In this document: positions 36,201-47,303 of the stretch, one piece after another
Numbering within the stretch: position 1 is the stretch's first letter
How the letters are laid out: each line of letters begins with the position of its first letter
Assembly: GCA_958450365.1 (NCBI GenBank)
Contig: CAUEEP010000860.1
Coordinates: forward strand, 62,001 to 126,000
Source of the DNA: Mesorhabditis belari
Lineage: Eukaryota > Nematoda > Chromadorea > Rhabditida > Rhabditidae
Direction: 5' to 3'
DNA: 64,000 nucleotides
Made by a program: the position numbers and the translations under genes
The notes under the pieces: generated by a model
Told to the model about the DNA's origin: nothing
Database searches by the model: none
Seen by the model: the letters and a program-made list of their open reading frames with translations, nothing else

Positions 36201-39200
36201 ATAGGGAAGAGGTGGAAATGAAAAGAGAACGAGGAAAAGAGAAAGATGAAAAGAGAAAGATGAAAAGAAGAGAGCAAAACGATTCTCTTGTATACTTTGC
36301 ACGTGGGTTGGCTGTGGGCCAGAAAGGGGGAAAGGGAATTGAACGAGTGATGGGGAGTTGTTGAGAGGGTCAGAGATGGAAAGGGAAAGGTTGACCACTG
36401 AGAGAGAGGGAACATGCCACATCTACACTCACTCTCTTTCCTTATTCTTGTTTTCTGGTTGCCAATGGCTATTCGTGTACTAAGCCGACTCCAATTAGCT
36501 GCCCACTCTGTAATTGTTTCGACTCCCTTTCTCGAATGATCTCAGCAGAATTTTTCTGCCACCCTATAAAGCTATTTTCATTCTAGTTTGTTCTTAATGA
36601 CTTGTTTTTTGTTATCTTAGTATTATATTATTATATTATTATACTATTATATTATTATATTATTATATTATGATATTATTATATTACTAGTACTAGTGCA
36701 CTTTCTAAACTTTATATTAATATCGTCATCTCAGTCTTATCTAAAGCTAAATTCACATAATAATCTAGAGAAATTAGAAGTATTTGAGAAGCTTTGAAGT
36801 TAGAAGTATTTGAGAAGCTTTGGAATTAGAAGTATTTGATAAGCTTTATTTGTACATCTCTATCAGATCTATTTAAGTGTTTACTAAGACGCTTTTTTGA
36901 ACTTCCTAAACTAAAGTTTTTGAAAACAATCATAAACTTACCAAATATTATTCCTTTATACCTATCACTTTCTAATTTTGGACTGATCTCTATTTAGCAT
37001 TTAAACTTTTTATTAATAAACCTCTCAAAAACAGTATTTTATTGAGTAGTTTACCTTATCTTTATCAATTTGAATAAATCGAAAATATTAGCTAAACTTT
37101 ACCTTCCCATATCTAGCTTTGCCATTCCATACCTAGCTTTGCCATTCCATATTATTTCAAATAATTGCAGCACTGTGATCTTGTACTTTTCTTAGTTTCT
37201 TTTGTTGTTATCACAGTTTCACAGTTTGCTATTTATAAAATCCCTATATGTTTAGTAATTGATTTATATAGCAAAGGCAAAAAATCGTAATATTCAGTGT
37301 AAACGGCGGGGTGAATCGGCAGTGTCCCTTTCACCCCAATGTCCTCTCCCTAGTGGTTGTCGATCAATGGAAGGCCGTCGTCCATCCATCCCCCTTCTTT
37401 CCCTTTTTTCCCCTTTTCCCCATTCTCCCCGCCATCCCTCACACAAACTGCAATCCCCATTTTCCCCCATTCACTTGTTTTTGTTTCAAATTTTGAGTTT
37501 TTGAAAAAAGCCAAGACATTCCAAACAACTTGATCCTACGTTCTTTTCTTGTTCTTACTTTTATAACTCGGCATTTGGTTATCTGTTCGTGTAGCTCATT
37601 GGTCAAGCTTTTAATCGATAAGCCAGAGGTTGCTGGTCCAAATTTTCCAGACCACATTTCGACCACAGACTTCTCCAGCTCAGAAGCGCAAAAAGACTTG
37701 CCAAGTTCAACTTTGTTCGTGAATTTAGCACAGCAATAGCACTTTTAACTATTTAGAAAAATTTCCCAAACGCAAACAATTACACAAGCTCATTTACACT
37801 CATTAGTGGGCAAAACTAGCCACACAATTCAGAATTTTCTTGTAATCTTTAGGACTTGTCTTAGAAAGGGAAATTTTTGAAACTAAACAAAGCCTTCCTT
37901 GAAATGTAGTCATTTTCGCGCATTTCGATGTCTATTTTCGAGTCCGTTGCTAAGATATCGAAAAAAGGGAATAAAAATGGCATTACTTTTTAAATGACCA
38001 TTCTCTTTTTTTTTTCTTTTTTTTCTACAAAACAAACATTTGCTGAATTTTGATCAACAATTTCTTTTGCCACCAAACATTTCTTGATTTTTAATCGATA
38101 AGCTAGAGGTTGCTGGTCCAAATTTGCCAGACCATATTTCGTATCCCCAGCTCAGAAGCGCAAAAAGACTTTTTGTCAGTCAATTTTCGCCTTTTTTTTC
38201 TATTGACTTGAGATTTCATAATCAAATCTTTAAGCACAATTTTTGATGGTTCGTTGAATAATAATTTAATCCAAAAGTTTTACATTTAACATTTCAGAGG
38301 CAAGTGCAAAGTGTCATTTGTGAGGGATCTCCGATCATTGGGCGATACCGATTTGACACAAGAATCCGTCTTTGCTTGTTGTTTATCCTATAATCAAGTG
38401 AGTTGATAAAACAAATGAAATTAATTAGTAACTGAATTGAATTAGATACTGTAGCAGAATATACCTTGAATGGCTACTTTAAGTAAACTCCTTGATTAAC
38501 TATTGAGACTGGACCAAGGCCAGGAAATGCTATTGGCTTTGCTATTGGCTTTGCTTTGGCTTTGCTTTGGCTTTTCTTTGGCTTTGCTTTGGCCTGCTTT
38601 AGCTTTGCTTTGGCCTGCTTTGGCCTGCTTTGGCTTTGCTTTGGCCTGCTTTGGCCTGCTTTGGCTTTGCTTTGGCCTGCTTTGGCCTGCTTTGGCCTGC
38701 TTTGGCCTGCTTTGGCCTGCTTCGGCCTGCTTCGGCTTTATCTTTTACGTCCAGCTCTTCAAAGAACTGTCTCGTGTAGTTTTGGCAACTGACAAAAAGA
38801 GCTATCAACTTGTGTTCAATTTTCTTTATCATTATGATTTCAGGAATCAAGAAGACTGGCACCTGTGCAAGGCGAGATCCGAGTCGGTGCAGCCTATCAG
38901 GTTTTTGAAAAATAAATCTCTAAACTAAAAACGAGATAAAAACTTGAGCTAAAAAGTTTAATATGCAGTGTTTTATCTTAAATTTCTCCGCTTTTCTCTT
39001 CTTTATCCCGATTCAAAATAAGCTCAATGTTTTTGTTTGACCAGATGCTCCGAAATGCAAATTTAGAGCAAATCGGTCGTATTCCATATACAAATTATTC
39101 ATGAATAGAGATCTAAAGCTTTTTCTTTATTTGCAATAATGTTTACACAAAAAAAAAAAGAGAAAATTGTTTACATTTAGGCTTCTCCTTCCTCCCTTTT

Positions 39201-42200
39201 CCTTTCTTTAGTTTTCCCTTTAGTTTTCCTTAAAAGACTCATCAAAATCTTCTTTGAGCTTATACAAAAATAGAAAATTTCTTGTTTATTTTTTAGAACT
39301 TTATGATTTTTGAAGATTTTTAAGGGAAATTTTTGGTTCTTTCAAAACTTAATCCCTTGAGAATAATGCTTGTGAGACAAAGATTAATGGATGCGATGGG
39401 TATTTGAAAGAACAAAGATTCTAGAAAAGAAATTAAACATTATCAAATAAGGAACTTCTGCCGAACGCATCCAGGGCTGGGTTAAGACCAAATTTCTGTT
39501 TTAAAATCATTTGAAAACTCTATAAAGTGGTCGCGATAAGATTCAAAACTCATAACAAGTACGAGCGCTATGCGTAGCGCTCTTGGTTTGTATGAGAAGC
39601 TGAAAAGTCACAATGTTTAGCACCAAATTGTAATAGTAGAAATGAATTAAACAAAAATCTTTAGGCAAAGCTACCGGCCGAGCCGACATGCAGTTTGTCC
39701 GAGGATCCTGATCGAGATGAGCTACTTTATGTGCCCGGGCAAATCGAAAAGGAACGAGAAACGCATTATGTGAATCTGACAAGGTGGGAAGCAAAATAAA
39801 GTCTTACGGAGTAAAGTCCTATCCTGATGACAATGGGATAAGTGCCGGTTTAGCTCAGGTAGAGTCTGGTAGAGTGCTTGGCTGGTAAGCGAGAGTTTAG
39901 TTAGCTCGGTTTAGCTCAGTTTCAAATCCCGGCGCCGATCGTGTTTTGTATTCTAAGATAATAAAAGGACCGCCGTGTCCCAGCTACGGAATTTTTGTGT
40001 TTTTGAAAGATTACAAGTACTGTAAAGATACTGTACTGTGAAATTCGACTAATTTAGACTTTTGTCACACCCAAGGATACTTTGCAAACAAAATTTAAGA
40101 CTTCAGGTTAAAGTCAAGTAAAATAATATTCCATTTTCCAGAACTTTCCGCCGCTTCACTCTGTACGCATGCAAAATGACTGAAACAGAGCACAGCGCTC
40201 GAGTCAGCGATCGATTATTGGACGATGCGATTGTTGCTTTGCATAGGAATGGATACGATATCAAGAAAGCTATCAATGAAATGAATGCAAATGATCAGTT
40301 CGTTTTAAAGTTGTTAGTTAGTTGTTGAAGTTAAAGTTGAAAAGCCTTTTTTCTAACATTTCCATTCCAGACTACTCTCTTCGGATGTCTCATACTTGAC
40401 GCAAGAAGATGTGAAGAAATTCGGGAAAGGGATTCGCACATACGGGAAAAATTTCGTGAAAATCTCCCGAGAATGTCTTCCAATGTACAAAAGAGTTCGT
40501 TTATTCGATTTCATTTTACTCGAATCTTATTAGAAGAATCTTATTTGATTCCCTTTGCGAATAGTTGAGAGAAAAGAAACGGGGAAATGGGCGACCGCAA
40601 ATTTGATTTCCTGTCCAATCCCTGGGCTTCTCTTTTGGTTGAAAATTTGATTGAAAACTCGATGAAAACCCATTTTCTCTGGATTCTAGCAAAGGGATTC
40701 ATTTTTGCAAAGTATTATGTGAATTAGAGAAATTTTAGGATCAATTGGTCAGTTTCTACTATTTGTGGAAAAAGTCACAGGATGCGACGAAACCGAAAGC
40801 CATTGGCAGAATGAGAAATCAGACAGCGATCACGAGGAAACCAAAGGTTTTTTTGTCAGCTTTTGGAACAAGATAGAAAACATTTTATGGACTACTAGAG
40901 TGCTTTAAGCAATAGCTACAGGCTAAAAGCTACAGGCTAAAAGCTACAGGCTAAAAGCTACAAGCTAAAAGCTAAAATAAAAAAGCATCTATTTTAAGCT
41001 ATTGAGCGAAGAGGAATTCTTGGAGCAAACGATTAAAACTCTAAAATTAAACTAAACTTTAACTAAACTCTTTCAGAACTCTTTGAAAACGTCTCGTCCT
41101 GGATCGACAGAGTTGCACGATTATGCGAGTGCGAGCGAGAGTGAAGTGGAAACGGGAGAAATTGAGGGACGACCATTGAGATATGCTTGCCATCATTGTT
41201 ATGAATCGAGTGAGTTCAATTCATTTAAATAAAACTGAGAAAATGATTCGCAAGACAGCAAATAAAACCATCAAAAATCTTCTCTAAAGTCTCGTTTCTT
41301 CATTTAAACGTTTTAAGACTGTCTAGAGATTACGGTAGCTTTTTTGCACTTTAAAAAGTCGCTAGAAACCAAGACTAAAAGCTTTGAACCATTGAAGAGT
41401 TTAATGCAAGAAACCTTTGAAGGCTGGTGTTTGTTGAAATCAATGTCCCTTTCCTCTTTCCTTTGATCAGATGCTTTATTGATAAGCAATCTGAAATCAT
41501 TCCCTCTCATCTTTTACGAGTCATTGAGTCGCTTTTTCCTATCATCAGAAAACCGTTTGAAATCGATAATTTCAGAATCGCGCGATTGGCATCACGCCGG
41601 CAGAGAGAATCTACTTTTATGCACGAATTGTCGGCTATTCTATAAGAAATACGGACAATTGAGACCTGTTGAGAGACCAGCCACAGTCCCTCCTGAGTTG
41701 TTCAAGAGTGGAGACGACGAGGTTTGTTTCTGTTTGATTTTTCTGTTGATTACCCCTAGTCAGTTAGAATTGGGGAAACTTTAGAATCACATTAAATGCT
41801 TTACATTAGAAAATTGAGCTTTTACTAGCTTCTCAATATTCGAACACAGTCATTTTAACCGTTTACATTGAAGTGAATGAGTAGGTGAGTGTTGGAAAGG
41901 ATATGGATCAAATTTCGAGCACTCCTATCTCTAAACTCACATATCCGATTTCACATCGACTCTAAAAATACATAGTCAAGTGCTAGTGAATTGGAAAGCA
42001 AAAGATACCTAGATTAGGCAATAATTCGAAATCGATTTATGCAGATTTACTCATTAATTTCCAGGAGGAATCAGGCGTTCGAACGCGAGCTGGACGCAAA
42101 GAAAGACAGAGAACGCCGAGTATGGGAGATGAAAGAAGAAGCCCGTCACAGGCACAATCAATTCATGAATTCGATCTCGAGAAGAAGCCACTCCATCACA

Positions 42201-44916
42201 AAAATGGGAAACGAAAGCGAAGTGCCGTGCCACATGTGAATGGGAATTCGGCAAAAAAGAAACCAAAAGAAGAGGATGAGGACGAGAAGATGGATATCGA
42301 GATGCATGGAATATCGGTGAAAAAGGAGATCAAAGACGAGCATGATGAGGTTGGGGACAAGCTTCGTTTCAGTAGACTTATATTTACTTTAGACTTGAAC
42401 TTAGAGCTTTAGAGCCAAAAAACAAATTATTTTCCAGAAGCCATCCCCTTCATCGTCGACTCTTTCCTCTTGTTCTGCCACTCCATCATCAAGTTCTTCA
42501 CTTCTTCAACCCCCAAATGTCCCCTCTCCGTCAACTGCAGCCGTTGCCCCGAGAACGGGTGTTGATGGCACTTCTGTGCCTGCCATTTCACACAAAACTG
42601 ATGTAAGTGTTTTAATGAAAACTTTATTCTTATAATTATTTCAAATTTTATTTTCAGTTGGAGCGAAAGTTGGCCTCATCGCCAAAATCGGGAACTCCAG
42701 TGAACAACGGACTTGATGGATATTCGACAATCATAGCCGACGCAAATCTCGGAGGAGAACCGATTGAGCCATACGTTGAAGAAGAGAAAGAAATCCCGAT
42801 TATAACAGAAGACATTGTTCATTCGTCGAAGAATTGTGAATTCATTCTTGCTATGAAATGGAAAGATGGACAACGAAGTGCGAGAACGGATTTGAGATTT
42901 AGAAATAAGGTAGGTTTAAGTTAACGAGTTAAGTTTAAGTTTGTTTAAGTTAAGTTTAAGTTTGAATGGTTTAAGTTAACGAATTTAACTGATTCTTTCA
43001 GCCTGGATCTGCTTGGGATCAAGGAAAAAAAGAGAAAGCACGCGAAGAAAAGGAGAAGACCAAATCACATTCGAATTCCGCTGGGCAACCGAAAAAGGTA
43101 CTTTCAAAAAGAATTTAAGACTTTCAAAACTAAAATTTGGCTCAGTATAGCGATAAATATTCATTCTTAAGATCTTTAATACTTTCTTTACTTTGCTATA
43201 ATACTAAAAACAAGTTTCAGGAATCGAACCCGATCGCTCAACAACAATCTTTCTCGGAACTCCTTGGAGGAGTGGCAAGAGTTGCGTCTGGAATGGTACC
43301 CGTTTCAATGCCTACTCAGATGTCTGCTCAGATGTCCGGTCTGCCGCCTGGGATCGCAAATTTACAAGCTGGTTTCCCACCTGGATCTATTCATCCTCAT
43401 CTCTTACAACAAATGGTTGCTCTTCAACAAGCCGCCGCTCTCGAACAACAGCAACAAGCCGCTGCACAAGCCGCTCATCAACAAGCACAAGCACAAGCAC
43501 AAGCCGCCGCTGTACAAGCCCAACAACAGGCTCAGCAACAACATCAACAACATCAACAACATCAACAACAGCAGCAACAGCAGGTATCATGAGCAAGACT
43601 AATAAAGTTATACAAAGCCAATTCTAGGTAATGCAAGCGAGAATCCAACAAGAGGCTCTTCGTTTTATGCAAATGGGTCGAGGAGGGCCACCATTTGGTG
43701 GAATGGCTCCACCACCTCCACCAACGTCTTCCGCACAAGGTGGTCATCCCATTGGAATGCCCCATTTCGATATGAATGCTCTTGTCGCTGCCGCTGCTCA
43801 AGATCCAGCCGCTATGCAACGCTTGCAAATGGAAATATTACTGGTAAGCCGATTCTAGATCCATTTTAAACACGTACAACAAGGCAAAGGCTTAGAAATT
43901 TGCTTTGAACTCACCATTTCTAGCAACAACAAGCCCAGCACCAACAGCAGCAACAACAGGCTCAACAAATGGCGGCCGCATCGATGGCAATGGGTGTCCC
44001 GCCTGGGATGGCTGTTACACCAGAAATGCAAATGATGTTAATGCAGGGATTGAGGGGATTTGAGGTGAGAATTGCTATTCTTTAGCTAAAATTTAATAAA
44101 ATTGTTCTAGGCAGCTGCACAGCAACAAGCCGCTCAACAACAAGCGGCTGCGTTGGCTGGAATGGGAATTCATCCACAAATGCTGGCAATGGCTCAATTG
44201 AGTAAGTAGAGAAATTAGAGTTGATTTGCTATTGGGTTTGAGAAACAGCACTAGATATATCTTAGGGATTTTGGAAAATTGGGGCTTGGAGTAGAGAATT
44301 TTTCGCATCAGCCGACAAGATAAATGCAAATTTCCCAATATCTTTCTTTTATCTTAATTCTAATCAAAATTATATAAAATCTAGGACTAAAAGAAGCAAA
44401 AATTTGATGATAAAGTAAGATATTAAAGGTAAATTTCTATATTAACTCGGGCGAAAGTACTGCTCAAAGATCCTGAGGTCTCTTATTGGGGTAGGCTAGT
44501 TTCCGCCATTTTATTTCGCCAGGGTCATTTGCGCAACTGGGTCGTTTACGCAACTCCCCATAACTTTCTTCTAAGTGGATCAATCTTTATGATTTTGGTG
44601 TCATTTTGTAGATCTCAATAAGTGCAACAAAATGACACCAAAATCATAAAGATTGGCTGACTTAGAAGAAAGTTATGCCGAGTTGCGTAAACGACCCTGT
44701 TGCGCGCAAAAAAAGTTGCGGAAACTAGCCTACCCCTGAAGTGCTAGGCTCTTATTTCCCCTACCGTAACCAGAATAAGACAACTGAATATCTTTTTAAC
44801 AATTTACAATGAAAACTTGTACTCACTTCTTGTCATTTGCAGATGGAATGGGCGGCCATCAACTCCCGTCTTCCGATATGATGCGTCGATTGCAAGGCGA
44901 GGGTTTCCGACAATAA
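24224..44916 (+). CDS. egl-27: EGL-27/RERE-like corepressor (BAH-ELM2-SANT-GATA)
   Basis: Nuclear chromatin corepressor. Twenty-three exons join in frame: 24224-24236, 24568-24701, 28293-28433, 34748-34810, 35127-35201, 35621-35682, 38298-38397, 38844-38900, 39665-39783, 40142-40297, 40371-40494, 40739-40846, 41077-41209, 41576-41721, 42065-42349, 42438-42602, 42658-42909, 43002-43097, 43221-43583, 43628-43843, 43924-44064, 44111-44201, 44843-44916; about 1037 aa. BAH about residues 50-195 (GDIVYVETTAAEPYLIGSI); ELM2 about 205-300 (GEIRVGAAYQAKLP); SANT about 314-365 (FGKGIRTYGKNF); GATA-type finger with Cys 422, 425, 444, 447 (CX2C-X18-CX2C); then basic RTRAGRKERQRTP, Ser/Pro-rich and Gln/Ala-rich tails. 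This order is that of RERE and C. elegans EGL-27, which recruit histone deacetylases in developmental patterning. Introns 2 (3.6 kb) and 3 (6.3 kb) are giant. The start is chosen because ATG AGC GCT CCA G splices in phase into exon 2; alternative upstream starts are possible. Confidence 0.9.
25442..25523. repeat. 38-bp direct duplication
   Basis: CTTATTATTACAGTATTAAA through GCAATAGTACGCC occurs twice with six bases between. A degenerate third copy begins near 25585. Confidence 0.85.
25954..26098. repeat. 18-bp minisatellite, 8 copies
   Basis: GTGAAGAAGCTGGGGTAA repeats eight times almost perfectly. Because 18 is divisible by 3, it leaves open frames on both strands, which I do not take as coding. 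It lies in intron 2 of the egl-27-like gene. Confidence 0.95.
27862..27930. repeat. 32-bp direct duplication
   Basis: TTTTTAAGCTTGAAGGTCCT continuing AGGGATAGCAGA occurs twice in tandem, inside intron 2 of the egl-27-like gene. Confidence 0.8.
29371..29531. repeat. 11-bp tandem repeat (TGGCTTTTAAC)
   Basis: About 14 units of TGGCTTTTA(A/T)C; A and T variants alternate in blocks. In intron 3 of the egl-27-like gene. Confidence 0.9.
32074..32343. mobile_element. MITE with about 95-bp terminal inverted repeats
   Basis: TACTGGACAATGAAATATCA and the following 75 bases come back as reverse complement ending at 32343. The centre is short and AT-rich. Both ends begin with TA, compatible with TA target choice. 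Confidence 0.85.
33936..34029 (+). repeat. tRNA-like sequence with internal insertion
   Basis: ACGGTGTAGTGATTAGCGTC is A-box-like and CATTCGACTCCGGC B-box-like, but the middle holds extra copies of AGTTCATAAGCCTT. Not a functional tRNA. Confidence 0.4.
35224..35353. repeat. 9-bp tandem repeat (TTTAGCTTC/A)
   Basis: About 13 units of (T/C)TTAGCTT(C/A)(T/A) in intron 5 of the egl-27-like gene. A separate GAAAGCTAT repeat follows at 35397-35475. Confidence 0.85.
37584..37655 (+). repeat. tRNA-like sequence, copy 1
   Basis: GTTCGTGTAGCTCATTGGTC is A-box-like and TGCTGGTCCAAATTTTCCAG B-box-like. A second partial copy of the 3' half lies at 38090-38172, so the unit has been duplicated or mobilised. 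Confidence 0.45.
38090..38172 (+). repeat. tRNA-like sequence, partial copy 2
   Basis: TTAATCGATAAGCTAGAGGT through AGAAGCGCAAAAAGACTT repeats 37611-37698 with small indels and lacks the A box half. Confidence 0.6.
38525..38747. repeat. GGCCTGCTTT / GGCTTTGCTTT tandem repeat
   Basis: About twenty units alternating TTGGCCTGCT and TTGGCTTTGC. All three plus frames stay open for a while because of the repeat; no exon signals bound it and it sits between two egl-27-like exons. Confidence 0.9.
39843..39938 (+). repeat. tRNA-Thr-like pseudogene with duplicated segments
   Basis: GCCGGTTTAGCTCAGGTAGA starts it; an anticodon-like loop CTGGTAA sits between CTTGG and GCGAG (anticodon GGT, Thr); TTTCAAATCCCGGC ends it, and GCCGG can pair with CCGGC. 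But GGTAGAGT and the segment GTTTAGCTC are each duplicated, so the tRNA is broken. Confidence 0.5.
40911..40976. repeat. 14-bp tandem repeat (AGCTACAGGCTAAA)
   Basis: Five units of AGCTAC(A)(G)GCTAAA in the intron before exon 13 of the egl-27-like gene. Confidence 0.85.
44488..44736. mobile_element. MITE family C, copy 1
   Basis: GGGGTAGGCTAGTTTCCGC at the left end is mirrored by GCGGAAACTAGCCTACCCC at the right. Each side also has a near-identical inner palindrome around AGAAAGTTATG and TTGGTGTCATTTTG. It lies in the last intron of the egl-27-like gene. A relative is at 46811-47023. Confidence 0.85.
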
Positions 44917-44947
44917 TGACCTTCAACCATCATTCTTAGAGAATATT

Positions 44948-45001
44948 TTCAAATCCAAATGCAAATGCAAATCCAAGTCTAAATCCAAATCTAAATCCAA
45001 A
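44948..45001. repeat. Short AAATCC(A) repeats after the egl-27-like stop
   Basis: About nine units of (A)AATC(C/T)A just after the stop, probably in the 3' UTR. Confidence 0.7.
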
Positions 45002-45589
45002 ATCTTTTTCTCCTTTTACCGATGTGCACTTTGTTTTCATTTTGCTCAGTTTTCCCGATTTCTTTGTGCGTTTCTCCGTGTTCTCAATGATCATGATCAT
45101 CTCATTCCCATTTTTTTCATTTCGGGTGTCATTTTTTCTCTTTTTCAAATGATATTCTTAAACCTCAATATATAGTTATCCTTTTTTTTGGGAAATATTC
45201 AACCGGCAAGTCACAACTAGTCGACAAATTATTTTAAAGGTTGATCGTTTTAGAGTTTAATGAGTGTGGATCGCTGTTTCATTTCGCTGATCGCTGATCG
45301 CTTTAAAAACCTTACAGAAATGATTTCTTTCTTATCATAAAACCGTTTCAACTATGGCTGAAAGCGTTAAAGAGATACTGAGCTTTCTAAAGCGTATCAA
45401 CGCTTAAAACCTACCGTAACCCTATCGTAAACATGTAAACTTACGTTTCTAACGTATCTAACTTAATTCTAGTAGTAAAATTAACAGTTTTTTTTAAAAG
45501 ACACTAAAAGCTATTGTAGATCGATCATCTTTAAATCTAGATTCGTTATCTTTTAAAATTTTGTCCAGGGTTTAAAACTATTGAACACT

Positions 45590-45900
45590 GAATACCCTAA
45601 TCTTGACTAAATACCGTGATCACTAAATACCATTTCGCTGATACCTATCCTAGGTTTAATACCGTAATCCAGACAGTCTAGACTGAATACTAAATATTCT
45701 AGGCTGAATATCCTATTCTAGATTGAATACCGTAATCCAGACAGTCTAGACTGAATACTCTAATCTAGACTGAATACTCTACTCTAGACTAAATACCCTA
45801 ATCTAGACTGAATACCGTAACCTAGCTATTCTAGACTGAATATCCTATCCTAGGTTTAATACCGTAATCCAGACAGTCTAGACTGAATACTCTAATTTGG
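45590..45900. repeat. Degenerate tandem repeat (CTAGACTGAATACTCTAAT)
   Basis: Units around (C/T)TAGACTGAATAC(C/T)(G/C)TAAT of about 19-20 bases, with larger-order repeats of about 65-75 bases (CCAGACAGTCTAGACTGAAT occurs three times). No coding. Confidence 0.75.
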
Positions 45901-46810
45901 CTAATTCTACAAGAAGCACCGTATCCCATAAGACTTCTTGAAATGAAATGACTTCCATGTTTGAAAGCACTACAAAATCGACTCTGCTGTAACTTCTAAT
46001 CGATCAACCTCTTCAAACACTCCAATTTTTCTGTTTTTCATCTCAGGAAATCCCCATCAACTTCTCATAAACCCTCCATGTTATAAAGTACCTTATTTTT
46101 TAAGAACTTAAACTTTTAAAAACGCACAAACTCACCGTATTTTCGAGTCTATTCGGGTAATTCTTGATTTTCCTCAAATTTTTGCACCCTTTGATTCCCC
46201 CAAAATTTCACCGCCTGTATTCTTTGGCCTTTTTTTTTCTGTGTGCGCGAAAAAAACAGTGAACAATGTGATTTTGAAATTCGGCTCTCAACAAGAATTC
46301 TGCTCTCTCCGATATTGTTTTGTTAAAGTTTTTAGAATTTTCCCATTTCTTTTTTCTTCTTTCCAAGAATCCTCAGCTTTTTTTTTGTTGCCAATTTTGT
46401 TGAATAAAATTTTAGAATTTTTATCGAAAATTTGACAATGACAATGTAAAATTTGCTCACAGTTTTTTCGAAATTCGAAAAACTCAATTTTTGATCCGTA
46501 AACCAAGCAGCTGCGTGGATTTTATGTTTTCCATTTTCCCTGAGATTTGTAAACATTTGCCGAAAAAATGGGGAGTGATTCATCACCCGAAACGGCGTCA
46601 CTTATCTCTCTGACATCAGAGTCGAGGCACGAAAAAGAAATTGAGAGAAAAAGCTCACCACGTTTTTTTGGATAAAAATCAATTTTGTATTCTCAGTCCA
46701 AAAACTTTCATTTCATTGAACTTTTCTCTCTTCGAATCCACAAAATTTCATTTTGTACAAAAAAATGGCTTTATTGGTAGCAGTTTACTAAAAGTTTACT
46801 AACAACAATA
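45901..46810. other. Unassigned intergenic stretch
   Basis: AT-rich, with one short frame (46568 onward, MGSDSSPETASLISL) that could be an exon but has no partner I can identify. Nothing else is recognisable. Confidence 0.4.
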
Positions 46811-47023
46811 GGGGATGGCTACTTTGCGCCAAATTTTTTGCGCAACTCGCCATAACTTTCTTCTAAGTCGGCCAATCTTTGTGATTTTGGTATCATTTTG
46901 TAGATCTCAACAAGTATAACAAAATGACACCAAAATCATAAAGATTGACCGATTTGGAAGAAAGTTATGGCGAGTTGCGCAAAAGAACTAGTTGCGCAAA
47001 AAATTTGGCGCAAAGCCACCCCC
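46811..47023. mobile_element. MITE family C, copy 2
   Basis: Shares the inner part with 44488-44736 (AACTCGCCATAACTTTCTTC, then ATTTTGTAGATCTCAA) but has different outer ends: GGGGATGGCTACTTTGCGCC mirrored by GGCGCAAAGCCACCCCC. Confidence 0.85.
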
Positions 47024-47303
47024 ACAACAATGATTTAAATGAAATTTTTGTCTAAAAATTCTAGTTTTATACCCCCGGAATACAGTAATCTAAAATACGA
47101 CGTGACTAAGATATTCAGTTTAGCTCACAAAATCGAAAACATAAAGTCTACAAAATCCTATTTTGCTTGATCGAAGTGTTACATTTTTTAGTACTATGTG
47201 TACCTTGGTACTTTTTTTGATAGTATTACATTTTTTTCCCTGCGTATTACATTTTTATTACGTATTTTTTTCCCTAGTATTACGTTTTTTGTATATCTCC
47301 CCG

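Noticed and set aside
38503..38928. 141-codon frame rich in Leu, Trp, Phe and Ala resembling a membrane protein
   Set aside because: It is the GGCCTGCTTT repeat read through and then runs antiphase over exon 8 of the egl-27-like gene.
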